Assembly (NCBI GenBank): GCA_045627045.1
Contig: JAZQMY010000066.1
Span: 1-27,190, forward strand
Length of the DNA stretch: 27,190 nucleotides
Source: SIG351 sp045627045
GTDB taxonomy: Bacteria > Bacillota > Clostridia > HGM11327
Direction of reading: 5' to 3'
Shown piece by piece: positions 24,166 to 27,190 of this stretch. The notes beneath the pieces were generated by a model. That model was not told where the DNA came from. It searched no databases and saw nothing but the letters and a program-made list of their open reading frames with translations. Both the position numbers and the translations under genes were made by a program. Position 1 is the first letter of the stretch. Each line of letters begins with the position of its first letter.

Positions 24166-24831
24166 ATGGAAGAAAAGGATTACGATGAAATAGTTAATGA
24201 ATTTTCCGAAAGCATAAAGGATATGATTTCGGAGAAAATCGTGGATGCTTTGAATGATGCTATGAGTGATGTTTCTGACGATGCGGAGGATGCCGTGGAA
24301 GATGTTCTGTCGGATCTCTTCAGCGAGGTAGGGAAGGCATTGGACGAAGCTTTGTCTGATATTTCCGACGAGGTCGAGGAGACTCTTGAAGATGTTTTCA
24401 CGGAAGACAAGGATTATAACAAAATGATCGATACGCTGACCGGACGCATCGAGGATATGCTTTCGGAAAAGCTTGACGACATTCTGAATGATGCCTTGTG
24501 CGACGTTCTCGATGAGATAGAGGATTCATTGAGTGCTGCAGTGAATGATACTTTGCCGGAAGCGTTGTCGGAATGTCTGTCTGATTTTGAATATGCTTTC
24601 CCGGACGGAACAGTGGTAAGACCTGTCAGGAAAATGATGCTTCTCTATCCGGATAAATCAAAATTGATACCGTGCTATGGTCAGATTTATGTAAAGGAAA
24701 CCGGCTTGTGCATTCAGATTGCTTCCAACTGTTGGGACACGGTACAGTTCAGGACGAGGGAAGAGGCCATTGATGCACTTGTAAGAATCAGCAAGGCGAT
24801 GGAGGAACATCTGACTGTATTTGAGTTATAA
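24166..24831 (+). CDS. Acidic helical protein with internal duplication, function unknown
   Basis: A 221-residue protein with a strongly acidic, helical N-terminal two-thirds. Two units align by eye. Residues about 3-55 begin EKDYDEIVNEFSESIKDMIS and continue with EKIVDALNDAMSDV. Residues about 82-134 begin DKDYNKMIDTLTGRIEDMLS and continue with EKLDDILNDALCDV. The region between is also Asp/Glu/Ser-rich helix. The C-terminal part (about 145-221) is different: a compact, mixed domain with FPDGTVVRPVRKMMLLYPDKSKLIPCYGQIYV and IASNCWDTVQF. There is no signal peptide or membrane helix. AGGAGG lies eight bases before ATG. It has its own terminator; no clear promoter was found in the 68-base gap after the shell-protein gene, so they may be co-transcribed. 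Confidence 0.78.
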   Translation: MEEKDYDEIVNEFSESIKDMISEKIVDALNDAMSDVSDDAEDAVEDVLSDLFSEVGKALDEALSDISDEVEETLEDVFTEDKDYNKMIDTLTGRIEDMLSEKLDDILNDALCDVLDEIEDSLSAAVNDTLPEALSECLSDFEYAFPDGTVVRPVRKMMLLYPDKSKLIPCYGQIYVKETGLCIQIASNCWDTVQFRTREEAIDALVRISKAMEEHLTVFEL

Positions 24832-24852
24832 AAGAATATTTTGAAATTGAAC

Positions 24853-24895
24853 AAGCCCGACGGGAATCCTTTGGAAACCTTTGCCGGGCTTTTTT
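24853..24895 (+). terminator. Intrinsic terminator after the acidic protein
   Basis: A 7-bp GC-rich stem (AAGCCCG with CGGGCTT) around a 25-base loop that has its own weak pairing, followed by a run of six T. Confidence 0.82.
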
Positions 24896-24936
24896 GTCGG
24901 TTGGATTAATAAATAAGGCTCTGATTTCTTTCGTAA

Positions 24937-25626
24937 TCAGATGTTTGCCAGCTTTTTATAGCATTCATAATATCTCTTGCCGAATTCTCTTGCGGAAGAC
25001 GCTGTAAAATGCAGATTATCACTTTTGAGCGAAAGACCCTCTTCCGATGCAACTGCACATAATGGGAGCTCGGAAGCTATTATTTTCAGATTCTTGTTGA
25101 AGAGCGCTATGTTTTCCTCTGGCGCAAGTGTGAGCTTTGAGGATATTTCACCGAGAATCAGCGGCACATTTCCGGTATCGGTCTGATTTCGGAGCCCGGA
25201 TATCATTTTAATGAACCTTTCGGGATAGCTTGCAATTAGCTCGGAGCTATGGACGTCACTTTCACCTTGGTGCCAGAGAATACCTGAGATCTTTGATGTT
25301 CTTCTTGCAAGGTTTGTCATAAAAACGGCGTGATCGAACAGAATTTCGCCGGGCATCCATTGAGAGAGCATTGTTCCGCCGTCGGCGCAGGGAATAAGAC
25401 CCGTAAGTCTGCCTGTTGACTTTTGAAACTCATCGGCAAAGCTTTCCGCAAGGCTGATTCCGGAGAAGGCTCTGTCCGGGTTTACGGGCGCATACATTGT
25501 CTGCCACAGACCGTTACGCATCACCTGACATGATGGGTTATGTATCGGCTCGACCTGTGAAATGTCGCCTCTTCCTGCCATATTTGACTGACCTATCATG
25601 AGAAAAGAATATCTGATGTTATCCAT
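24937..25626 (-). CDS. SGNH-type sialate O-acetylesterase-like carbohydrate esterase
   Basis: A 229-residue cytosolic enzyme of the sialate-O-acetylesterase/acetylxylan-esterase (SASA, CE6-like) group. MIGQSNMAGRGD (about residues 11-22) holds the nucleophilic Ser and the N-terminal block. CADGGTMLSQW carries a Gly-rich second block, and GILWHQGESD the third with the typical W-H-Q-G-E-S-D. SDNLHFTASSAREFG near the C terminus carries the catalytic His. All key residues are present. There is no signal peptide, so it would remove acetyl groups from sugars already taken up. AAGGAAG lies seven bases before ATG. It runs convergent to the acidic-protein gene and divergent from the pyruvate oxidoreductase gene. 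Confidence 0.9.
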   Translation of the reverse strand: MDNIRYSFLMIGQSNMAGRGDISQVEPIHNPSCQVMRNGLWQTMYAPVNPDRAFSGISLAESFADEFQKSTGRLTGLIPCADGGTMLSQWMPGEILFDHAVFMTNLARRTSKISGILWHQGESDVHSSELIASYPERFIKMISGLRNQTDTGNVPLILGEISSKLTLAPEENIALFNKNLKIIASELPLCAVASEEGLSLKSDNLHFTASSAREFGKRYYECYKKLANI

Positions 25627-25648
25627 TTTTATACTTCCTTTTAATTTG

Positions 25649-25681
25649 GCGATAACTTTATCATATCGTGAAAATTATCGC
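25649..25681 (-). promoter_or_regulatory. Inverted repeat in the esterase 5' leader, probable operator
   Basis: Arms GCGATAA (25649-25655) and TTATCGC (25675-25681) are 7-bp perfect inverted repeats 19 bases apart. They lie just downstream of the expected transcription start of the reverse-strand promoter, a common repressor position. No regulator gene is adjacent. Confidence 0.5.
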
Positions 25682-25692
25682 TTTTTATTCAT

Positions 25693-25721
25693 ATTTTAGC
25701 ACAGTTTCCTTAAAAAGACAA
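25693..25721 (-). promoter_or_regulatory. Sigma-A promoter for the esterase gene
   Basis: On the reverse strand TTGTCT (25721-25716), a 17-base spacer and TAAAAT (25698-25693). Confidence 0.65.
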
Positions 25722-25741
25722 TACAAAAATTAAATATGCTA

Positions 25742-25770
25742 TTTACAAATTTGAAAAAAAGTGGTAAAAT
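25742..25770 (+). promoter_or_regulatory. Sigma-A promoter for pyruvate:ferredoxin oxidoreductase
   Basis: TTTACA (25742-25747), a 17-base spacer and TAAAAT (25765-25770). AGGAGA at 25818-25823 is the ribosome binding site for ATG 25831. Confidence 0.75.
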
Positions 25771-25830
25771 ATGCAATATAGAATACTATGTGTTCTTATG
25801 CAAAAAAATTTTAATATAGGAGATAAAAAC

Positions 25831-27190
25831 ATGGTTAGAAAAAAGCTTTCTATGGATGGTAATACTGCTGCGGCGCACGTTAGTTATGCGTTCACAGAAG
25901 TAGCAGCCATCTATCCGATCACGCCTTCGAGCCCTATGGCAGAAGTTACTGACACATGGTCTGCAACGAACAAGAATCTTTTCGGTGAACCTGCAAAGAA
26001 CATTTTCGGCGACAACGTAAAGATCGTTGAAATGGAATCTGAAGCCGGTGCTGCCGGTGCAGTTCACGGTTCACTCGCTGCTGGTGCTCTTACAACGACT
26101 TACACAGCTTCTCAGGGTCTTCTTCTTATGATCCCGAATATGTATAAGATCGCCGGTGAACTTCTTCCTTGCGTAATTCACGTTTCTGCTCGTTGCGTTG
26201 CATCTCATGCACTCAACATTTTCGGTGATCATTCCGATATCTATGCTTGCCGTCAGACAGGCTTCGCAATGCTCGCTGAAACAAATCAGCAGGAAATTAT
26301 GGATCTTGGTGCTGTTGCTCATCTCGCAACAATCAAGGGCCGCGTTCCGGTTCTCAATTTCTTCGACGGTTTCCGTACATCACACGAAATCCAGAAGATT
26401 GAAGCATGGGATTATAAGGATCTCGCAGAAATGGTAGATATGGATGCAGTAAAAGCATTCAGATCACGTTCTATCAATCCTGAGCATCCTGTACTCAGAG
26501 GTTCTGCAGAAAACGGTGATATCTTCTTCCAGCACAGAGAGGCATGCAATTCATACTATGAGGCATTCCCGGCTATCGTTGAAGAATATATGGACAAGGT
26601 TAATGCAAAGCTCGGCACAGACTATAAGCTCTTCAACTACTACGGTGCTCCGGATGCAGACAGAATCATTGTTGCAATGGGTTCTGTATGCGACGTTGCA
26701 GAAGAAGTTATTGATTACCTTATGGCTCAGGGCGAAAAGGTTGGTCTCGTAAAGGTTAGACTTTACCGTCCTTTCGTTGCTGAAAAGCTCGCAGAAGCTA
26801 TTCCTGAGACAGTTAAGAAGATTGCTGTTCTCGACAGAACAAAGGAACCCGGTTCACTCGGCGAACCTCTTTATCTTGACGTTGTTGCAGCTCTTGCTGA
26901 AACAGGCAGAAAGATTAAGGTTTACGGCGGCAGATACGGTCTTGGTTCAAAGGATACAACACCTGCTTCAATTTTTGCAGTTTATGATAACCTCGCAAAG
27001 AGATGCCCGAAGGCTCACTTCACAATTGGCATCGTTGATGATGTAACAGGTCACTCACTCGAAGAAAAGGTTGCTCCGAACACAGCTGCTGAAGGTACAA
27101 TTTCATGCAAGTTCTGGGGTCTCGGCGGCGACGGTACAGTAGGTGCAAACAAGAACTCCATCAAGATCATCGGCGACCATACAGATAAGT
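25831..27190 (+). CDS. nifJ: Pyruvate:ferredoxin (flavodoxin) oxidoreductase, N-terminal part
   Basis: The first 453 codons of an enzyme usually near 1170-1190 residues; it runs off the window. It oxidises pyruvate to acetyl-CoA and CO2 and passes electrons to ferredoxin, a central step of anaerobic fermentation. Domain I is complete: VSYAFTEVAAIYPITPSSPMAE, then EAGAAGAVHGSLAAGALTTT, then GRVPVLNFFDGFRTSHEIQKI. Domain II follows, with VAMGSVCDVAEEVIDYL and LYRPFVAEKLAEAIP. The start of the gamma-like region is reached (GRYGLGSKDTTPA, then FWGLGGDGTVGANKNSIKII). The Fe-S and thiamine-binding domains lie beyond the end. Codon choice is strongly biased to C-ending Phe, Tyr and Asn codons, as in the transport operon, which fits high expression. 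Confidence 0.96.
   Translation, partial: MVRKKLSMDGNTAAAHVSYAFTEVAAIYPITPSSPMAEVTDTWSATNKNLFGEPAKNIFGDNVKIVEMESEAGAAGAVHGSLAAGALTTTYTASQGLLLMIPNMYKIAGELLPCVIHVSARCVASHALNIFGDHSDIYACRQTGFAMLAETNQQEIMDLGAVAHLATIKGRVPVLNFFDGFRTSHEIQKIEAWDYKDLAEMVDMDAVKAFRSRSINPEHPVLRGSAENGDIFFQHREACNSYYEAFPAIVEEYMDKVNAKLGTDYKLFNYYGAPDADRIIVAMGSVCDVAEEVIDYLMAQGEKVGLVKVRLYRPFVAEKLAEAIPETVKKIAVLDRTKEPGSLGEPLYLDVVAALAETGRKIKVYGGRYGLGSKDTTPASIFAVYDNLAKRCPKAHFTIGIVDDVTGHSLEEKVAPNTAAEGTISCKFWGLGGDGTVGANKNSIKIIGDHTDK

Noticed and set aside
24910..24940. Terminator for the reverse-strand esterase gene
   Set aside because: A 6-bp stem CTGATT/AATCAG overlaps the stop codon but is not followed by a T run on the reverse strand, so I did not call it.

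Overview
The window looks like a chromosomal segment of an anaerobic gut-type Firmicute of class Clostridia, most likely in the Ruminococcus/Oscillospiraceae neighbourhood. The evidence is moderate-to-low GC, strong AGGAGG-type ribosome binding sites, sigma-A promoters, a pyruvate:ferredoxin oxidoreductase, and an ABC sugar-uptake locus with Yip1 and DUF5696-like partners. This placement rests on gene content and style; no search was possible.

Layout. Positions 1-446 hold the 3' end of a 23S rRNA gene, a complete 5S rRNA gene, its terminator, and a decayed or rearranged partial copy of the 5S 3' half. Positions 526-3201 are one tightly packed four-gene operon behind a perfect consensus promoter: an HPr-kinase-like ATPase, a PqqD-like protein, an S26 signal-peptidase-like protein and a nucleotidyltransferase-like protein. 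These families recur around ribosomal peptide (especially lasso peptide) clusters, but no precursor peptide, cyclase or transporter is visible here. Positions 3214-4545 carry an SPFH/band-7 membrane protein and a small ribbon-helix-helix protein under a promoter that contains a 35-bp perfect palindrome. Positions 4552-7288 hold an unidentified reverse-strand gene, a membrane-anchored cyclophilin and a zinc-ribbon multi-pass membrane protein. Positions 7320-11127 are a housekeeping run: a YigZ/IMPACT protein, queA and tgt (queuosine modification of tRNA), and a pyridoxamine kinase.

Positions 11128-23292 are the centrepiece: a 12-kb operon behind a 480-base regulatory region with several inverted repeats. 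It encodes a very large exported solute-binding protein with two repeated beta-sandwich domains at its N terminus, a MalF/MalG-like permease pair, an NHL-propeller/TPR membrane-anchored protein, a Yip1-family membrane protein, an exported DUF5696-like protein, and a second permease pair. No ATPase is encoded, so a shared sugar-ABC ATPase elsewhere probably energises it. The second permease appears to start at an AUU codon.

Positions 23309-27190 contain an isolated PduB-like microcompartment shell protein, an acidic protein with an internal duplication, a reverse-strand SGNH/sialate-O-acetylesterase-like enzyme with its own promoter and inverted repeat, and the first 453 codons of pyruvate:ferredoxin oxidoreductase. 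I saw no tRNA, CRISPR array, insertion sequence or prophage gene.
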